Positions 19,690 through 34,341 of a stretch of DNA of 64,000 nt are shown here, piece by piece (the first letter of the stretch is position 1; each line of letters opens with the position of its first letter). The position numbers were made by a program, and so were the translations under genes. Below the pieces are notes generated by a model that did not search any database, was not told the origin of the DNA, and saw only the letters and a program-made list of their open reading frames with translations. Source of the stretch: Pseudomonas pseudonitroreducens (GTDB lineage: Bacteria > Pseudomonadota > Gammaproteobacteria > Pseudomonadales > Pseudomonadaceae); NCBI RefSeq assembly GCF_021603645.1, contig NZ_BQHJ01000010.1, positions 186,001 through 250,000 of the forward strand, given 5' to 3'.

Positions 19690-21243
19690 TCAAATGGGTG
19701 GGATGATCAGGTCGAGCCGCGGGTAGCCCTCCTCGCTGTCGCGTTCACCCTTTGGGGGCATGTGGAAGGTGTTGACGATGTTCTCGCCCTGCAGGGTTTC
19801 CAGGTGGATGTCGAAGCCCCACAGACGGTGCAGGTGCCTGAGCACGTCGTCGGTGGATTCGCCCAGCGGTTTGCGGTCGTGCTGCTGGTGGCGCAGGGTC
19901 AGCGAGCGGTCACCGCGGCGGTCGACATCCCAGATCTGGATGTTCGGTTCGCGGTTGCCGAGGTTGTACTGCGCCGCCAGGGTTTCGCGGATCTTGCGGT
20001 AGCCGTCGTCGTCGTGGATGGCGTCGACCAGCATGTCGTCCTTCTGGTCGTCGTCGAGGATGCTGAACAGCTTGAACTCGCGAATCACCTTGGGCGAGAG
20101 GAACTGCAGAACGAAGCTCTCGTCCTTGAAGCTCTTCATGGCGAACTTGATGGTGGCCAGCCAGTCGCTGCCGGCGATGTCGGGGAACCAGCGCTTGTCC
20201 TCGTCGGTGGGGTGCTCGCAGATACGACGGATGTCGCGGTACATGGCGAAGCCCAGCGCGTAGGGGTTGATGCCGCTGTAGTAGGGGCTGTCGAAGCCGG
20301 GTTGGTAGACCACGCTGGTGTGGTACTGGAGGAACTCCATCATGAAGCCGTCGCTGACCAGGCCCTCGTCGTACAGGTCGTTGATCAGGGTGTAGTGCCA
20401 GAAGGTCGCCCAGCCCTCGTTCATCACCTGGGTCTGGCGCTGCGGGTAGAAGTACTGCGCGACCTTGCGCACGATGCGCACCACTTCGCGCTGCCAGGGC
20501 TCCAGCAGCGGCGCGTTCTTCTCGATGAAGTAGAGGATGTTCTCCTGCGGCTCGCTGGGGTAGCGGGCCAGGCCCTGCTCCTTGTCCTTGCCGCTGGCCT
20601 TGGGAATGGTCCGCCAGAGGTCGTTGACCTGGCGCTGGATCTGCTCCTCGCGCTCCTTCTGGCGCTGCTTCTCTTCCTCGGCGGAGATCGGGTAGGGCCG
20701 CTTGTAGCGGTCCACGCCGTAGTTCATCAGGGCGTGGCAGGAGTCCAGCAGGTCTTCCACCGCGTCGATGCCGTAGCGTTCCTCGCACTTGTTGATGTAG
20801 GACTTGGCGAACACCAGGTAATCGATGATCGAAGTGGCGTCGGTCCAGGTGCGGAACAGGTAGTTGCCCTTGAAGAAGCTGTTGTGCCCGTAGCAGGCGT
20901 GCGCGATCACCAGCGCCTGCATGCACTGGGTGTTCTCTTCCATCAGGTAGGCGATGCACGGGTCGGAATTGATCACGATCTCGTAGGCCAGGCCCATCTG
21001 GCCGCGCTTGTAGTTCTTTTCCGTGCTGAGGAAGTGCTTGCCGTAGGACCAATGGCTGTAGCCGATGGGCATGCCGACCGATGCGTAGGCATCCATCATC
21101 TGCTCGGCGGTGATCACTTCGATCTGGTTGGGATAGGTATCCAGCGCATAGCGCTCGGCGAGCCGACTGATCTCGCGATCGTATTGCTGGATCAGCTCGA
21201 AGGTCCACTCCGAGCCGGTGGCGATCGGCTGGCGCTTGCTCAT
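19690..21243 (-). CDS. SpoVR family protein (YcgB)
   Basis: A 517-residue protein of the SpoVR/YcgB family. Characteristic runs are [10 protein letters not shown] near residue 63, the [21 protein letters not shown] block near 285, and [22 protein letters not shown] near 335. The HxxxxH-like and MNEGWA pattern hints at a metal site, but activity is unknown. It overlaps yeaH by four bases (ATGA) and is the third gene of the prkA-yeaH-spoVR operon, which in enterobacteria is induced under starvation. PAO1 equivalent is PA0586. Confidence 0.93.
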   Translation of the reverse strand: MSKRQPIATGSEWTFELIQQYDREISRLAERYALDTYPNQIEVITAEQMMDAYASVGMPIGYSHWSYGKHFLSTEKNYKRGQMGLAYEIVINSDPCIAYLMEENTQCMQALVIAHACYGHNSFFKGNYLFRTWTDATSIIDYLVFAKSYINKCEERYGIDAVEDLLDSCHALMNYGVDRYKRPYPISAEEEKQRQKEREEQIQRQVNDLWRTIPKASGKDKEQGLARYPSEPQENILYFIEKNAPLLEPWQREVVRIVRKVAQYFYPQRQTQVMNEGWATFWHYTLINDLYDEGLVSDGFMMEFLQYHTSVVYQPGFDSPYYSGINPYALGFAMYRDIRRICEHPTDEDKRWFPDIAGSDWLATIKFAMKSFKDESFVLQFLSPKVIREFKLFSILDDDQKDDMLVDAIHDDDGYRKIRETLAAQYNLGNREPNIQIWDVDRRGDRSLTLRHQQHDRKPLGESTDDVLRHLHRLWGFDIHLETLQGENIVNTFHMPPKGERDSEEGYPRLDLIIPPI

Positions 21244-22511
21244 GCGACGAGCCTCCTCTGGAACAGCTCGCGGAACACCGGGTAGATGTCCGAGGCGGAG
21301 ACGATCTGCTGCTGGGCGAAGCTGTCTTCGAAGGTGTCGCGGATCTTCTCGTATTCGAACCACAGCGCCTGGTGTTCGCGCGGGGTGATCTCGACGTAGG
21401 TGTAGTACTGGACGAACGGCATGATCTGCTTCATCAAGATGTCGCGGCAGACCGGCGAGTCGTCGTTCCAGTTGTCGCCGTCCGAGGCCTGGGCGGCGTA
21501 GATGTTCCATTCATTGGTGGGATAACGCTCGGCCATCACTTCCTGCATCAGCTTGAGCGCGCTGGAAACGATGGTGCCGCCAGTCTCGCGGGAATAGAAG
21601 AATTCTTCCTCGTCCACTTCGCGGGCGCTGGTGTGGTGGCGGATGAACACCACTTCGATCTTCTCGTAGTTCCGCTTGAGGAACAGGTAGAGCAGGATGA
21701 AGAAGCGCTTGGCGATGTCCTTGGTGGCCTGGGTCATGGAGCCGGAGACGTCCATCAGGCAGAACATCACGGCCTTGGAGGTCGGATTGGGCTGCTTGAC
21801 CAGCAGGTTGTACTTGAGGTCGAAGGTGTCGAGGAACGGTACCTTGTCGATGCGCGCGCGCATGCCGGCGATCTTCTGCTCCAGCTCCTGGATGTCGCCG
21901 AGGTTGTCCGGTTCTTCGCGCTTTAGGCGATCCAGTTCCGCCACCGCGGCCCGCAGCTTGCCGCGGGTAGAGCCGGACAGGGCGATGCGCCGGGCGTGGG
22001 CCGAGCGCAGCGTGCGGACAATATTGATGCGCGAGGGGTTGCCCTCGTTGCTGATGCCGGCGCGTACGGTCTTGAAGGTGTCGCTGCCGGTGAGATGCCG
22101 CTTGATCAGGTTGGGCAGTTCGAGGTCCTCGAACATGAAGTCGAGGAACTCCTCCTGGGTGATCTGGAAGACGAATTCGTCCATCCCCTCACCCTGGTTG
22201 CTCGCCTTGCCGGCACCGCGTCCACCGCCGCCGCCCTGGGGACGGGGAATGTGTTCGCCGGTGGTGAATTCCTTGTTGCCGGGGTGGACGACGGTCTGCT
22301 TGCCGCCGCGCCCGTGGTGCAGGACCGGTTCATCGATATCGCGGCCAGGAATACTGATCTGCTCGCCATGTTCCATGTCGGTGATGGAGCGGCGGCTGAC
22401 GGCCTCCTCGACGGCCTTCTTGATGTGTTCGCGGTAACGCCGCAGGAAGCGCTGGCGGTTCACCGTGCTCTTGTTCTTGCCGTTCAGACGCCGGTCGATG
22501 ACGTAGCTCAT
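21240..22511 (-). CDS. YeaH/YhbH family protein (UPF0229)
   Basis: A 423-residue protein with a basic N-terminus, a Gly-rich segment at about 90-103, and a C-terminal von Willebrand A-like domain with the MIDAS-type sequence [13 protein letters not shown] near 247. The family is always found with PrkA and SpoVR and is thought to act with the kinase; the biochemical role is not known. ATGA overlap couples it to spoVR. PAO1 equivalent is PA0587. Confidence 0.93.
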   Translation of the reverse strand: MSYVIDRRLNGKNKSTVNRQRFLRRYREHIKKAVEEAVSRRSITDMEHGEQISIPGRDIDEPVLHHGRGGKQTVVHPGNKEFTTGEHIPRPQGGGGGRGAGKASNQGEGMDEFVFQITQEEFLDFMFEDLELPNLIKRHLTGSDTFKTVRAGISNEGNPSRINIVRTLRSAHARRIALSGSTRGKLRAAVAELDRLKREEPDNLGDIQELEQKIAGMRARIDKVPFLDTFDLKYNLLVKQPNPTSKAVMFCLMDVSGSMTQATKDIAKRFFILLYLFLKRNYEKIEVVFIRHHTSAREVDEEEFFYSRETGGTIVSSALKLMQEVMAERYPTNEWNIYAAQASDGDNWNDDSPVCRDILMKQIMPFVQYYTYVEITPREHQALWFEYEKIRDTFEDSFAQQQIVSASDIYPVFRELFQRRLVA

Positions 22512-22614
22512 GAATGCTCCTCAGGGCCTGCTGCGAAGCGGAACGACCGCCTCGGACAGGTCCGAATGCGACGGCGACCGGCGCGGCGGGGAATCCCGCC
22601 GCGCCGATGGCAGA

Positions 22615-24537
22615 CTACTGCGACTTGCGAACCCGCAGATACCATTCCGACAGCAGGCGCACCTGCTTCTCGGTGTAGCCGCGCTCGACCATGCGTTTGA
22701 CGAAGTCGTTGTGCTTCTGCTGATCCTCCTTGCTCGCCTTGGCGTTGAAGCTGATGACCGGCAGCAGGTCCTCGGTGTTGGAGAACATTTTCTTCTCGAT
22801 CACCACGCGCAGCTTCTCGTACGACAGCCAGCTGGGGTTCTTGCCGTTGTTGCCGGCACGGGCGCGCAGGACGAAGTTGACGATTTCGTTGCGGAAGTCC
22901 TTCGGGTTGCTGATGCCGGCCGGTTTCTCGATCTTCTCCAGTTCCTCGTTGAGGGCAGCGCGGTTGAGGATCTCGCCGGTTTCCGGGTCGCGGTATTCCT
23001 GGTCCTGAATCCAGAAGTCGGCGTACAGCACGTAGCGGTCGAAGATGTTCTGACCGTATTCGCTGTAGGACTCCAGGTACGCAGTCTGGATTTCCTTGCC
23101 GATGAACTCGACGTAGCGCGGCGCCAGGTATTCCTTGAGGAAGCGCAGGTAGCGTTCGCGGGTTTCCGGCGGGAACTGTTCCTGCTCGATCTGCTGTTCC
23201 AGTACGTAGAGCAGGTGCACCGGGTTGGCGGCGACTTCATGCGGGTCGAAGTTGAACACCTTGGAGAGGATCTTGAAGGCGAAACGGGTGGAAAGCCCGG
23301 ACATGCCTTCGTCTACACCGGCGGTGTCGCGGTATTCCTGGATCGACTTGGCCTTGGGATCGGTGTCCTTGAGGTTTTCGCCGTCGTAGACACGCATCTT
23401 CGAGTAGATGTTGGAGTTTTCCGGCTCCTTCAGACGTGACAGCACGGAGAACTGCGAGAGCATCTTCAGGGTGTCCGGCGCGCAGTGGGCGTGCGCCAGG
23501 GAGCTGTTGATCAGCAGCTTGTCGTAGATCTTGATCTCGTCGGAAACGCGCAGGCAGTAGGGCACCTTGACGATGTAGATCCGGTCGATGAAGGCCTCGT
23601 TGTTCTTGTTGTTGCGGAAGCTGTGCCATTCCGATTCGTTGGAGTGGGCGAGAATGATGCCGCTGTAGGGCAGGGAACCGAGGCCTTCGGTGCTGTTGTA
23701 GTTGCCTTCCTGGGTCGCGGTGAGCAAGGGGTGCAGGACTTTGATCGGCGCCTTGAACATCTCGACGAATTCCATCAGGCCCTGGTTGGCCCGGCACAGC
23801 GCGCCCGAGTAGCTGTAGGCGTCAGCGTCGTTCTGCGGGAATTCTTCCAGCTTGCGGATATCCACCTTGCCGACCAGCGCGGAGATGTCCTGGTTGTTCT
23901 CGTCGCCGGGTTCGGTCTTGGCGATGGCGATCTGGTTGAGGATCGAGGGGTGCAGCTTGACCACGCGGAACTGGCTGATGTCGCCGCCGAATTCATTGAG
24001 TCGCTTGGTTGCCCAGGGAGACATCACCGAGCGCAGGTAGCGGCGCGGGATGCCATAGTCTTCCTCGAGGATGGCGCCGTCCTCGTCGGGGTTGAACAGC
24101 CCGAGGGGCGATTCGAACACCGGCGAACCCTTGATGGCATAGAAGGGCACGTGCTCCATCAGTTGCTTGAGCTTTTCGGCGAGGGAGGATTTACCGCCAC
24201 CGACCGGGCCCAGCAGGTAAAGGATCTGTTTCTTCTCCTCCAGGCCCTGAGCGGCATGGCGGAAGAACGAGACGATCTGGTCGATGCACTCTTCCATGCC
24301 ATGGAAGTCGGCAAAGGCCGGATAGCGGCGGATCACCTTGTTGGAAAAGATTCGTGACAGACGGGAATCGACGGACGTATCCGCAAGTTCCGGTTCGCCA
24401 ATGGCCATCAGCATCCGCTCGGCGGCGGTGGCGTAGGCGATCTTGTCCTGCTTGCAGAGATCCAGGTACTCCTGCAGGGAGTATTCCTCTTGGCGGGTCG
24501 CTTCGAAGCGTTCCTGGAAGTGACTGAAAATGCTCAT
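22615..24537 (-). CDS. PrkA-type serine protein kinase (YeaG)
   Basis: A 640-residue AAA+ ATPase and kinase. The N-terminal part has the Walker A motif YLLGPVGGGKSSLAEKL (about residues 108-124), with arginine-finger and sensor regions to about 390. The C-terminal domain carries the PrkA kinase-like region (STRFAFKILSKVFNFD onwards). In E. coli YeaG supports survival in long nitrogen starvation; the operon in PAO1 is PA0588-PA0586. The gene heads a minus-strand operon with yeaH and spoVR. No canonical sigma54 promoter was found in the 290 bases upstream by eye. Confidence 0.95.
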   Translation of the reverse strand: MSIFSHFQERFEATRQEEYSLQEYLDLCKQDKIAYATAAERMLMAIGEPELADTSVDSRLSRIFSNKVIRRYPAFADFHGMEECIDQIVSFFRHAAQGLEEKKQILYLLGPVGGGKSSLAEKLKQLMEHVPFYAIKGSPVFESPLGLFNPDEDGAILEEDYGIPRRYLRSVMSPWATKRLNEFGGDISQFRVVKLHPSILNQIAIAKTEPGDENNQDISALVGKVDIRKLEEFPQNDADAYSYSGALCRANQGLMEFVEMFKAPIKVLHPLLTATQEGNYNSTEGLGSLPYSGIILAHSNESEWHSFRNNKNNEAFIDRIYIVKVPYCLRVSDEIKIYDKLLINSSLAHAHCAPDTLKMLSQFSVLSRLKEPENSNIYSKMRVYDGENLKDTDPKAKSIQEYRDTAGVDEGMSGLSTRFAFKILSKVFNFDPHEVAANPVHLLYVLEQQIEQEQFPPETRERYLRFLKEYLAPRYVEFIGKEIQTAYLESYSEYGQNIFDRYVLYADFWIQDQEYRDPETGEILNRAALNEELEKIEKPAGISNPKDFRNEIVNFVLRARAGNNGKNPSWLSYEKLRVVIEKKMFSNTEDLLPVISFNAKASKEDQQKHNDFVKRMVERGYTEKQVRLLSEWYLRVRKSQ

Positions 24538-24825
24538 GACGTCTCCTCGCTCGATGCATGGAGCCGGCGCCGGATCGGTCTAGTGCGGGTGCGGTCGGGC
24601 TGCCAGTGTTGCCGGCGAGAATCCCCCAGAACTCCAACGGAACCTGGCCACTGCCCTGATCCGCCCCAATGGTCACTGCCGATTAACCGGAAGCCGGTGT
24701 GCCGGCTCTCCCTTTTTTGGATGGCCTGAGGGAAAGGATAGTTCGTTCTTCAGGGTGTAAAGGACGAAAGCGCGAGAAGTTACAGATTTTTTGAAGGGGC
24801 AAATCCGCCCCTTCCGTAGGGGCTT

Positions 24826-25155
24826 TCAGTCAGCACTGCCGGCGCTGGTATCCGCGGGATAGACGCTGCGCCACAGTTCGAAACCGCCGTCGAGGCTGTA
24901 GACCTCGGAGAAGCCCTGCTGGACGAAATAGGCGGCCGCGCTCTGGCTGGAGTTGCCGTGATAGCAGACCACGACCAGCGGCGCGTCCATGTCCGCGTCG
25001 CGGATGAAGTCGGCCACCGAATAGTTGTCGATGTGCCGCGAGCCACTGATATGGCCCATCGCGTAGCTTTGTGGGTCGCGGATGTCGACGACCTGGGCGC
25101 CGCTCTCGCGCAGTTGCTGGGCCAGGTCGGGGGCGATGCGCTTGAAGTCGCTCAT
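24826..25155 (-). CDS. glpE: Thiosulfate sulfurtransferase GlpE (rhodanese)
   Basis: A 109-residue single-domain rhodanese. The catalytic loop is CYHGNSS with Cys64, the GlpE-type sequence, after [22 protein letters not shown]. It moves sulfane sulfur from thiosulfate to cyanide or thioredoxin. It follows apaH by about 43 bases on the same strand and may be the last gene of the surA-to-glpE cluster. Confidence 0.92.
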   Translation of the reverse strand: MSDFKRIAPDLAQQLRESGAQVVDIRDPQSYAMGHISGSRHIDNYSVADFIRDADMDAPLVVVCYHGNSSQSAAAYFVQQGFSEVYSLDGGFELWRSVYPADTSAGSAD

Positions 25156-25198
25156 GGGTAGTACCTCGCAAGGCGCGGAGCCAGTGGCCCCGCTGCAG

Positions 25199-26022
<824 letters not shown>

Positions 26023-26023
<1 letters not shown>

Positions 26024-26403
26024 CAGTGCAGCGCCCCTGGCACAGCGAGGCGGAATGCCGGAATTTCGGCATCGAAGTGGTGGCCGTCGGTAGCGACCAT
26101 CTGGTAGCTGCCGTGCATGCTGCCGACCTTGGTCGCCATCACGGTACCGCTGGTGTAGGTGTGGCTGGCGCCCGGCTCGATCAGCGGCTTCTCGCCGACC
26201 ACGCCGGCGCCGCGCACCTCCTGCACGTGGCCATCGCCGTCGGTGATGATCCAGTGGCGGGTCAGCAGCTTGGCGGCCAGTTCGCCGTGATTGTGGATGG
26301 TCACGGTGTAGGCGAACACGTAGCGTTGCTGCTCCGGTTGGGATTGCTCGGGCAGGTGGCGGGTGGTGACGCTGACGCTGACCTGGTAGCGGGAATCGCT
26401 CAT
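26023..26403 (-). CDS. apaG: ApaG protein (DUF525)
   Basis: A 126-residue beta-sandwich protein. It shows the ApaG core ([44 protein letters not shown]), with the [12 protein letters not shown] turn and the MHGSYQMV strand. The family is linked to Ap4A and Co2+/Mg2+ phenotypes but its role is undefined. It overlaps ksgA by four bases upstream and apaH downstream. Confidence 0.95.
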
Positions 26404-27227
26404 GCGCTCGGTCCTTGCTCGGCTTCCGGGTTGGTCTCGCTGTAGCGGTTGGCCAGGCTGACGAAGTCGGCGACGCTCAGTTGCTCCGGACGCAGGGTCG
26501 GGTCGACGCCGGCGGCTTCGATGTCCTCGACGCTCATCAGCGTACGCAGGGTGTTGCGCAGGGTCTTGCGGCGCTGGTTGAAGGCTTCGCGGACGATGCG
26601 CTCCAGCACGCGGTGATCCTTGGCCGGATGCGGCGGTTCAGCGTAGGGCACCAGCCGGACAATGGCCGACTCGACTTTGGGCGGCGGGTTGAACGCACCG
26701 GGACCGACGGTGAACAGGTAATCCACGCGGCAGAAGTACTGCACCATGATCGACAGGCGGCCCCAGTCGCCGTTGCCCGGTTCGGCGGCCAGGCGTTCCA
26801 CCACTTCCTTCTGCAGCATGAAGTGCATGTCCTGGATGAGCGAGGCGTGGTCCAGGAGGTGGAAGATCAGCGGAGTGGAGATGTTGTAGGGCAGGTTGCC
26901 GACGACGCGCAGCTTGTCCTCGGGATTGGCGATGAGGCTGGAGAAGTCGAACTTCATCGCATCGCCCTGGTGCAGGCTGAAGTTGGGCTTGAGGCCGAAG
27001 CGCCATTTCAGTTGCGGGATCAGGTCCAGGTCGAGCTCGATCACGTCGAGCTTCGCGCCGCTGTCCACCAGGCCCTCGGTCAGGGCGCCCTGGCCGGGGC
27101 CGATTTCCAGCAGGTGCTGGCCTTCCTTGGCGGCGATGGCGCGGAGGATCTTGTGAATCACCCCGGCGTCATGCAGGAAGTTCTGCCCAAAGCGTTTACG
27201 GGCGCGGTGCTGGAAGAGTTCGGACAT
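26400..27227 (-). CDS. ksgA: 16S rRNA (A1518/A1519) dimethyltransferase
   Basis: A 275-residue SAM-dependent enzyme of the KsgA/Dim1 family that dimethylates two adjacent adenines late in 30S assembly. Motif I ([15 protein letters not shown], about 39-53) and the adenine-pocket motif NLPY (111-114) are intact, and the N-terminal [11 protein letters not shown] is standard. Loss of this enzyme gives kasugamycin resistance. It sits between pdxA and apaG, as in E. coli. Confidence 0.97.
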   Translation of the reverse strand: MSELFQHRARKRFGQNFLHDAGVIHKILRAIAAKEGQHLLEIGPGQGALTEGLVDSGAKLDVIELDLDLIPQLKWRFGLKPNFSLHQGDAMKFDFSSLIANPEDKLRVVGNLPYNISTPLIFHLLDHASLIQDMHFMLQKEVVERLAAEPGNGDWGRLSIMVQYFCRVDYLFTVGPGAFNPPPKVESAIVRLVPYAEPPHPAKDHRVLERIVREAFNQRRKTLRNTLRTLMSVEDIEAAGVDPTLRPEQLSVADFVSLANRYSETNPEAEQGPSA

Positions 27228-27343
27228 CGAAGGCTCCGGAGAGCAGCCGGGCGCCCGAGGCGGCCGGCTGGAGGCGGAAAAACCATCAGTTTACCAGCCC
27301 GGCGCGGCCAGCACGAAACGCTGGCCGAACGGATGACCCGGGA

Positions 27344-28345
27344 TCAGCGCGCCCCAGCGCCAGCTTCGGCCATCTGGTAAGCGGTTTCCAGGGCGACCTG
27401 CAGGCTGCCGCTGTCGATCTGGCCGCTGCCGGCGAGGTCCAGGGCGGTGCCGTGGTCCACCGAGGTGCGGATGATCGGCAGGCCCAGGGTGACGTTCACT
27501 GCCGCGCCAAAACCCTTGTATTTGAGCACCGGCAAGCCCTGGTCGTGGTACATCGCCAGCACCGCGTCGCAGTGTTCCAGGTGCTTGGGGGTGAACAGGG
27601 TGTCGGCCGGCAGCGGGCCGATCAGTTGCATGCCTTCGGTGCGCAGGCGCTCCAGGGTCGGCTCGATCACGTCGATTTCCTCGTGGCCGAGATGGCCGCC
27701 TTCGCCGGCGTGGGGATTCAGGCCGCAGACCAGGATGCGCGGGTTGGCCAGGCCGAACTTGTTGCGCAGGTCGGCATGCAGGATGCGGGTCACGCGCTCC
27801 AGGCGATTCGCGGTGATGGCATCGGCAATCTGCCGCAGCGGCAGGTGGGTGGTCACCAGGGCGACGCGCAGGCCGCGGGTGGCGAGCATCATCACCACCT
27901 GGGCGGTGTGGGTGAGGTGGGCGAGGAATTCGGTATGGCCGGAGAAGGCGATACCCGCCTCGTTGATCACGCCCTTGTGCACGGGCGCGGTGATCATTCC
28001 GGCGAAGTGCCCGTCCAGGCAGCCCTGGCCGGCGCGGGTCAGGGTTTCCAGCACATAGGCGGCGTTGGCCGGGTTCAGCCTGCCCGGCTCGACCGGTGCG
28101 GCCAGCGGGGTATCCCAGACATACAGGGTGCCAGCCGGTGCCGCGGTGTGGGGCCACTGGCCGGGGCCGACTTCCTGCAGATCGATGCTCAGCCCCAGCA
28201 AGGCGGCGCGCTGTGCCAGCAGTTCACGGCTGGCAATGGCGACCAGTGGATGCGGCTGCGCCTTGCGGGCGAGCAACAGGCAGAGATCGGGGCCGATGCC
28301 CGCGGGCTCGCCGGGGGTGAGGGCGAATAGGTGGGAAGTGCTCAT
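27344..28345 (-). CDS. pdxA: 4-hydroxythreonine-4-phosphate dehydrogenase
   Basis: A 333-residue enzyme of vitamin B6 synthesis that oxidises 4-phosphohydroxy-L-threonine. It shows the PdxA landmarks [11 protein letters not shown] at the start, [24 protein letters not shown], the metal-ligand region ([12 protein letters not shown]) and [13 protein letters not shown]. Length is normal. It lies downstream of surA but a strong terminator stands between them, so it may have its own promoter or depend on read-through. Confidence 0.96.
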   Translation of the reverse strand: MSTSHLFALTPGEPAGIGPDLCLLLARKAQPHPLVAIASRELLAQRAALLGLSIDLQEVGPGQWPHTAAPAGTLYVWDTPLAAPVEPGRLNPANAAYVLETLTRAGQGCLDGHFAGMITAPVHKGVINEAGIAFSGHTEFLAHLTHTAQVVMMLATRGLRVALVTTHLPLRQIADAITANRLERVTRILHADLRNKFGLANPRILVCGLNPHAGEGGHLGHEEIDVIEPTLERLRTEGMQLIGPLPADTLFTPKHLEHCDAVLAMYHDQGLPVLKYKGFGAAVNVTLGLPIIRTSVDHGTALDLAGSGQIDSGSLQVALETAYQMAEAGAGAR

Positions 28346-28425
28346 CAGGGTCTCTCGAATCGGGATTTGCAGCGGATGGGCCTACTCTACGACGAAGCCC
28401 TTGTTCTTCGAAGCTTTCGGCGGGC

Positions 28426-28456
28426 AAAAAGAAACCCGGCCAAGGCCGGGTTTCTT
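28426..28456 (-). terminator. Terminator between surA and pdxA
   Basis: On the minus strand, GAAACCCGGCC pairs perfectly with GGCCGGGTTTC over a two-base loop and is followed by TTTTTG. It sits 21 bases after surA. Confidence 0.85.
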
Positions 28457-28475
28457 CATGAGCGACTCGCGCTGC

Positions 28476-29768
28476 TTACTGCTTGATCTCGACGTAGGCT
28501 TCGTCGCGGATCTGGCGCAGCCAGGCCTGCAGTTCCTCGTCGTACTTGCGTGCGCGGAGGGTCTGGGCGGCTTGTTGCTCGCGGAACTTGTCGCTGCTGT
28601 CGGTGGCGCGACGGCCGAGGACTTCCAGCACGTGCCAGCCGAACGGCGAGCGGAACGGCTTGGTGACCTGGCCTTGCGGCGCGTTGTTCATCACCTCGCG
28701 GAACTCCGGTACCAGGGATTCCGGGTCGACCCAGTTGAGATCGCCACCGTTGAGCTTGGAGCCCGGGTCTTCGGAGAACTTCTTCGCCAGCTCGCTGAAG
28801 CTTTCGCCAGCCTGGATGCGCTCATAGAGCTTCTCTGCCAGGCGCTGGGTCTCTTCCTCGCTGCGGATCTCGCTGGGTTTGAGCAGGATGTGGCGGACAT
28901 GGACTTCGTCACGCAGCATCTTGCTGCCGCCGCGCTTTTCTTCCAGCTTGAGGATGATGAAGCCACCCGGGGTGCGCACCGGTTCGGTCACGTCGCCCAC
29001 GGCCAGGCTGCCGATCATGCTGTCGAACGGAGAGGGCAGCTGGGCGGCCTTGCGCCAGCCGATCTCGCCGCCTTCCAGGGCGTTGTCACCGGCCGAGCGG
29101 GATACCGCCAGTTGGCCGAAGTCAGCACCCTGCTTGAGTTGCTGGTACATCTCCTGAGCCTGGCGAGCGGCAGCCTGCACGGTTTCCGGTGAAGCGCTGT
29201 CCGGTACCGGGATCAGGATGTTGGCCAGGCGGTACTCTTCCGAGAGCTGGATTTTGCCCAGGTCGGAGGCAAGGAAATTCTGCACTTCCTGCTCGCTGAC
29301 CTGGATGCGCTCGGCCACGCGGCGCTGGCGCACGCGGCTGATGATCATCTCGCGGCGTACCTGCTCACGGGCTTCGTCGTAGGACAGGCCGTCGTGGGCG
29401 AGCGCGGCGCGGAACTGGTCCAGGCTCATGTTGTTGCGCTGGGCAATGGTGCCCATGGCCTGGTTCAGCTCTTCATCGGTGATGCGCACGCCGGAGCGGT
29501 CGCCGATCTGCAGCTGGATGTTCTCGATGATCAGACGTTCGAGCACCTGCTGGGTCAGCACGTGCTCGGGCGGCAGCGGTGCGCCGCGTTTCTGGATGGT
29601 TGCACGGACTTCACGCAGGCGCTGGTCCAGCTGGCTCTGCATCACCACGTCGTTATCGACGATGGCGACTACACGGTCCAGCGGAACCACTTCGGCGTGC
29701 ACGACGGAACTTGCCAACAGCGCGCCCAGCATCAGCGGGCGCAGGGCCTTACATAGCATTGTCTTCAC
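28476..29768 (-). CDS. surA: Periplasmic chaperone/peptidyl-prolyl isomerase SurA
   Basis: A 430-residue outer-membrane-protein chaperone. A signal peptide ([21 protein letters not shown], cleavage near HA-EV) is followed by the SurA N-domain, two parvulin domains (about 170-270 and 283-382, the second with [10 protein letters not shown] and [11 protein letters not shown]) and the C-terminal helix. I take GTG at 29768, which gives the PAO1 length and an MKT start; an ATG at 29759 is possible. It overlaps the end of lptD by 20 bases, linking two envelope-assembly genes. Confidence 0.94.
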   Translation of the reverse strand: MKTMLCKALRPLMLGALLASSVVHAEVVPLDRVVAIVDNDVVMQSQLDQRLREVRATIQKRGAPLPPEHVLTQQVLERLIIENIQLQIGDRSGVRITDEELNQAMGTIAQRNNMSLDQFRAALAHDGLSYDEAREQVRREMIISRVRQRRVAERIQVSEQEVQNFLASDLGKIQLSEEYRLANILIPVPDSASPETVQAAARQAQEMYQQLKQGADFGQLAVSRSAGDNALEGGEIGWRKAAQLPSPFDSMIGSLAVGDVTEPVRTPGGFIILKLEEKRGGSKMLRDEVHVRHILLKPSEIRSEEETQRLAEKLYERIQAGESFSELAKKFSEDPGSKLNGGDLNWVDPESLVPEFREVMNNAPQGQVTKPFRSPFGWHVLEVLGRRATDSSDKFREQQAAQTLRARKYDEELQAWLRQIRDEAYVEIKQ

Positions 29769-32517
29769 GTTGACGATAACCCTGGATACCTTGGTCGAGG
29801 AAGCCTTCCACCTGACTGCCAACTACGCCGCCAAGGCCCTTCAAGATGATTTGCAGGAAAACACCGCGGTCGGCTTTGGACGTCGAGGTCACGAATTCCT
29901 CATCGTCGTAGTCGACCCAGTAGCGATTGATCAGGCGCAGCTTCCAGCAGCAGCTGTCGTACTCGAAGCCACCGAAGGCTTCCAGCGTGCGGCTCTGGTT
30001 GTAGTCGAACTGCCAGCGGCCGATGGCGGCCCACTGCGGCAGGACCGGCCAGATGAACGAGAAGTCGTGCTGTTCGATCTTGTACTCGTCGCTGCCGTAT
30101 TCGAACTGGCCAGTGTTGGGGTTGAAGCGCTTGCTGTCCGCACGGTAGCGGTAGCCGGCGTTCAGCACCTTGCGAGGATCGGCTTCGGGCTGATAGTGGA
30201 ACATCAGGTTGCCGTTGTCGGTGTGGTGCGTGTTCGGGTTCCAGTTGAAGTCCGAGCTGGCGAACCAGTCGTGGTTGAAGCGGTAGACACCGGTCAGTGC
30301 GTAGGGCGAGCGCCAGGTATCGGCATCCGGGTTCTTCGCACCGCTGGCGCGCAGATCGTCTTCGGTCAGGCCGGGCAGCTGTACGCGGCGGTCGCTGAAG
30401 TAGTAGATCTGGCCGGCAGCCACGTAGGCACGCTCGAAGCCATCGTCTTCGATGAAGCGCGAACCGAGGCCAAGGGACAACTGGTTGGCGTCACCGATGC
30501 GATCACGGCCGGTGAAGCGGTTTTCACGCCACAGCGAGTCGTAGCTGAAGGTGAATTCGCCGGTGTCGAAGGTCGGCAGGTTGTCCTGGTTCTTGTACGG
30601 GACGTACAGGTACATCGCCCGTGGTTCCAGGGTCTGGCGGAACTTGGTGCCAGCGAAGGTGGTGTCGCGGTCGAAATACAGGCCGGTGTCGAGCTTGGCC
30701 AGGCCAAGGGAGCGATCCGGGCTGCTGTCGTAATTGATATAGGACGGGAGCGTAGCCTTGCCCTGGGAGTCGAGGTCCAGATCGTACTTGGTGTACAGGG
30801 CCTTGACGGTCGGAGTCATGAAGCCCCAGCTGCGGTTCATTGGCAGGCTGATGCCTGGCTCGGCATGGAAGCGATCACCCGTTGCGCGCGCCAGGCCGTG
30901 GATATTGGTATCCGGGCGTGGGTAAAGCGTCGGATTGTCGACGTCGATTCGGTAGTAACCTTCATCCAGATCGCGGTCGAAGCGCACGGCTTCGGTGCTG
31001 TAGGTGAAGTTCAGGCCGCCCGGATTGAACGGCAACGTGCCGTCCAGGGTGAGCTGCGGCAGGCGATCATACGGGGTGACGTCAGTCACTGTCGCCAACT
31101 GGTAGGACTGCGCGTTCAGTTTGGCGGTGTAGCTGTCGCCGCGATAGGTCAGGATGCCCTGCTGGTTGACGAAGGTCGGCGAGCCGATGCCCAGCGAGGT
31201 ATCCAGGTCCTGGAAGTAGTACGGGTCGCTGATGCGGGTGTAGTCGACCTGCGCCAGCAGGCGCGAATCCAGGCCGCTGGTGTTTTTCCAGCCATACAGC
31301 CAACGGGTGTCGGTGTACTGCGGGAAGTCTTCGCGGTCGTCGTTCTTGTCGTTCAGGTAGGCGGCGTTGACCTGGCCTTCGCTGCTGTGGGTCAGGTAGC
31401 GGAACTCGCCTTCCATCAGCAGGCCGCGCTTGACCATGTAGTGCGGGTACAACGTGGCGTCGTAGTTGGGCGCCAGGTTGAAGTAGTACGGCGTGGTCAG
31501 CGTGAAGCCGGTGTCGGTCGAGCTGGCGAAGGACGGCGCCAGGAAGCCGGACTGACGGCGGTTGTCGATCGGGAAGTAGATGTACGGGGTGTAGAAGACC
31601 GGAATGTCCTTCACCCGCAGGGTCGCGTTGGTCGCGGTGCCGAAACCGGTAGCCGGGTTCAGCTTGATGTTGTTGCCCTTGACGACCCAGGCATTGCTGC
31701 CCGGTTCGCAGCGGGTATAGGTGCCGTCCTTGAGCTGGATGATCGCGTCTTCCTGGCGCTTGGCGTACAGCGCGCTGCCGCGGATCTGCGCCTGGTGCAT
31801 GACGTACTCGGCGTTGTCGATCTTCGCCGCGCCGTTGTCCAGTTGCAGTTCGGCATGATCGCCGACGATCAGCGCACCGTTGTCGCGCAGCTTGACGTTG
31901 CCGACCAGCTCACCACGGTTCTCGGCCTGGTGCAGGTTGGCCTCGTCGGCTTCCACCTGCATGCTGCCCTGGCGCAGGACCACGTTACCCGCGAGGGTGG
32001 CGATCTGCTTTTCCTGCTCGTAGCGGGACACTTTCGCCGAAACGTAGGTCGGGGCCTCGTCGTTCGGCGTCTTGTCGTTCATGCCCGGGCGCGTCGGCTC
32101 GATATAGGCGCCGCTGCAATACGGGCCCATCTCAGCCTGTTGCGCGGCGGTGAGCTTGTCGCGCGGAATCCAGTCGAGGTGGCTGTAGTCACTGCTGCGT
32201 GACTTCAGGCCGCGGCCGCCGGACTCGGTGACCAGTTGCTTCGGCTCTTCGCCGGCTGCACTGCTCGAGCCGCCCGAGGACTTGGCGCTGCTCGCGGCAG
32301 CGCCACCGGCGCTGACCGAGCTGGCGCCGTGCTGCGGGCGCGGCACGCTGCTGGCGCTGCTCTGCGAGGAGCAGTCCCAGGCGCCGGACGCGGAGGGCTG
32401 GCAGGCGAACTGCTCGCCGGGCGCCGCGGTCACAGTGGCGAGCGGCTGGAAAGCCAGCAGGCCTCCGGTCACCAGTAAGGGGAATTTTCTACGGAACACG
32501 GGGAAATTCACTGCCAT
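29749..32517 (-). CDS. lptD: LPS-assembly outer-membrane protein LptD
   Basis: A 922-residue protein that inserts lipopolysaccharide in the outer leaflet together with LptE. A signal peptide of about 32 residues precedes a Pseudomonas-specific Ser/Ala-rich insert (about 50-100). The OstA/LptA-like jellyroll (about 160-300) and the large beta-barrel (about 330-910) follow. Cysteines at 39 and 49 and the CC pair in EYDSCCWKL match the conserved disulphide set. It starts the lptD-surA cluster and diverges from amgK. Confidence 0.96.
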   Translation of the reverse strand: MAVNFPVFRRKFPLLVTGGLLAFQPLATVTAAPGEQFACQPSASGAWDCSSQSSASSVPRPQHGASSVSAGGAAASSAKSSGGSSSAAGEEPKQLVTESGGRGLKSRSSDYSHLDWIPRDKLTAAQQAEMGPYCSGAYIEPTRPGMNDKTPNDEAPTYVSAKVSRYEQEKQIATLAGNVVLRQGSMQVEADEANLHQAENRGELVGNVKLRDNGALIVGDHAELQLDNGAAKIDNAEYVMHQAQIRGSALYAKRQEDAIIQLKDGTYTRCEPGSNAWVVKGNNIKLNPATGFGTATNATLRVKDIPVFYTPYIYFPIDNRRQSGFLAPSFASSTDTGFTLTTPYYFNLAPNYDATLYPHYMVKRGLLMEGEFRYLTHSSEGQVNAAYLNDKNDDREDFPQYTDTRWLYGWKNTSGLDSRLLAQVDYTRISDPYYFQDLDTSLGIGSPTFVNQQGILTYRGDSYTAKLNAQSYQLATVTDVTPYDRLPQLTLDGTLPFNPGGLNFTYSTEAVRFDRDLDEGYYRIDVDNPTLYPRPDTNIHGLARATGDRFHAEPGISLPMNRSWGFMTPTVKALYTKYDLDLDSQGKATLPSYINYDSSPDRSLGLAKLDTGLYFDRDTTFAGTKFRQTLEPRAMYLYVPYKNQDNLPTFDTGEFTFSYDSLWRENRFTGRDRIGDANQLSLGLGSRFIEDDGFERAYVAAGQIYYFSDRRVQLPGLTEDDLRASGAKNPDADTWRSPYALTGVYRFNHDWFASSDFNWNPNTHHTDNGNLMFHYQPEADPRKVLNAGYRYRADSKRFNPNTGQFEYGSDEYKIEQHDFSFIWPVLPQWAAIGRWQFDYNQSRTLEAFGGFEYDSCCWKLRLINRYWVDYDDEEFVTSTSKADRGVFLQIILKGLGGVVGSQVEGFLDQGIQGYRQREDNAM

Positions 32518-32646
32518 CTTGTTAATCCGGGCTTCCTGCGAGCCTTCAGCCCAAAACGGGCCGCACGCCTATCGATGGGCTCAAAAAGATGCTGGATAAT
32601 AAAGCATGACCCGCGCAACGGCTAGGGCCGTGGAGAACCCATAAAG

Positions 32647-34340
<1,694 letters not shown>

Positions 34341-34341
34341 G

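Noticed and set aside
24538-24825. Sigma54 promoter upstream of prkA
   Set aside because: No TGGC-N8/9-TTGC pattern of acceptable quality was found by eye on the minus strand.
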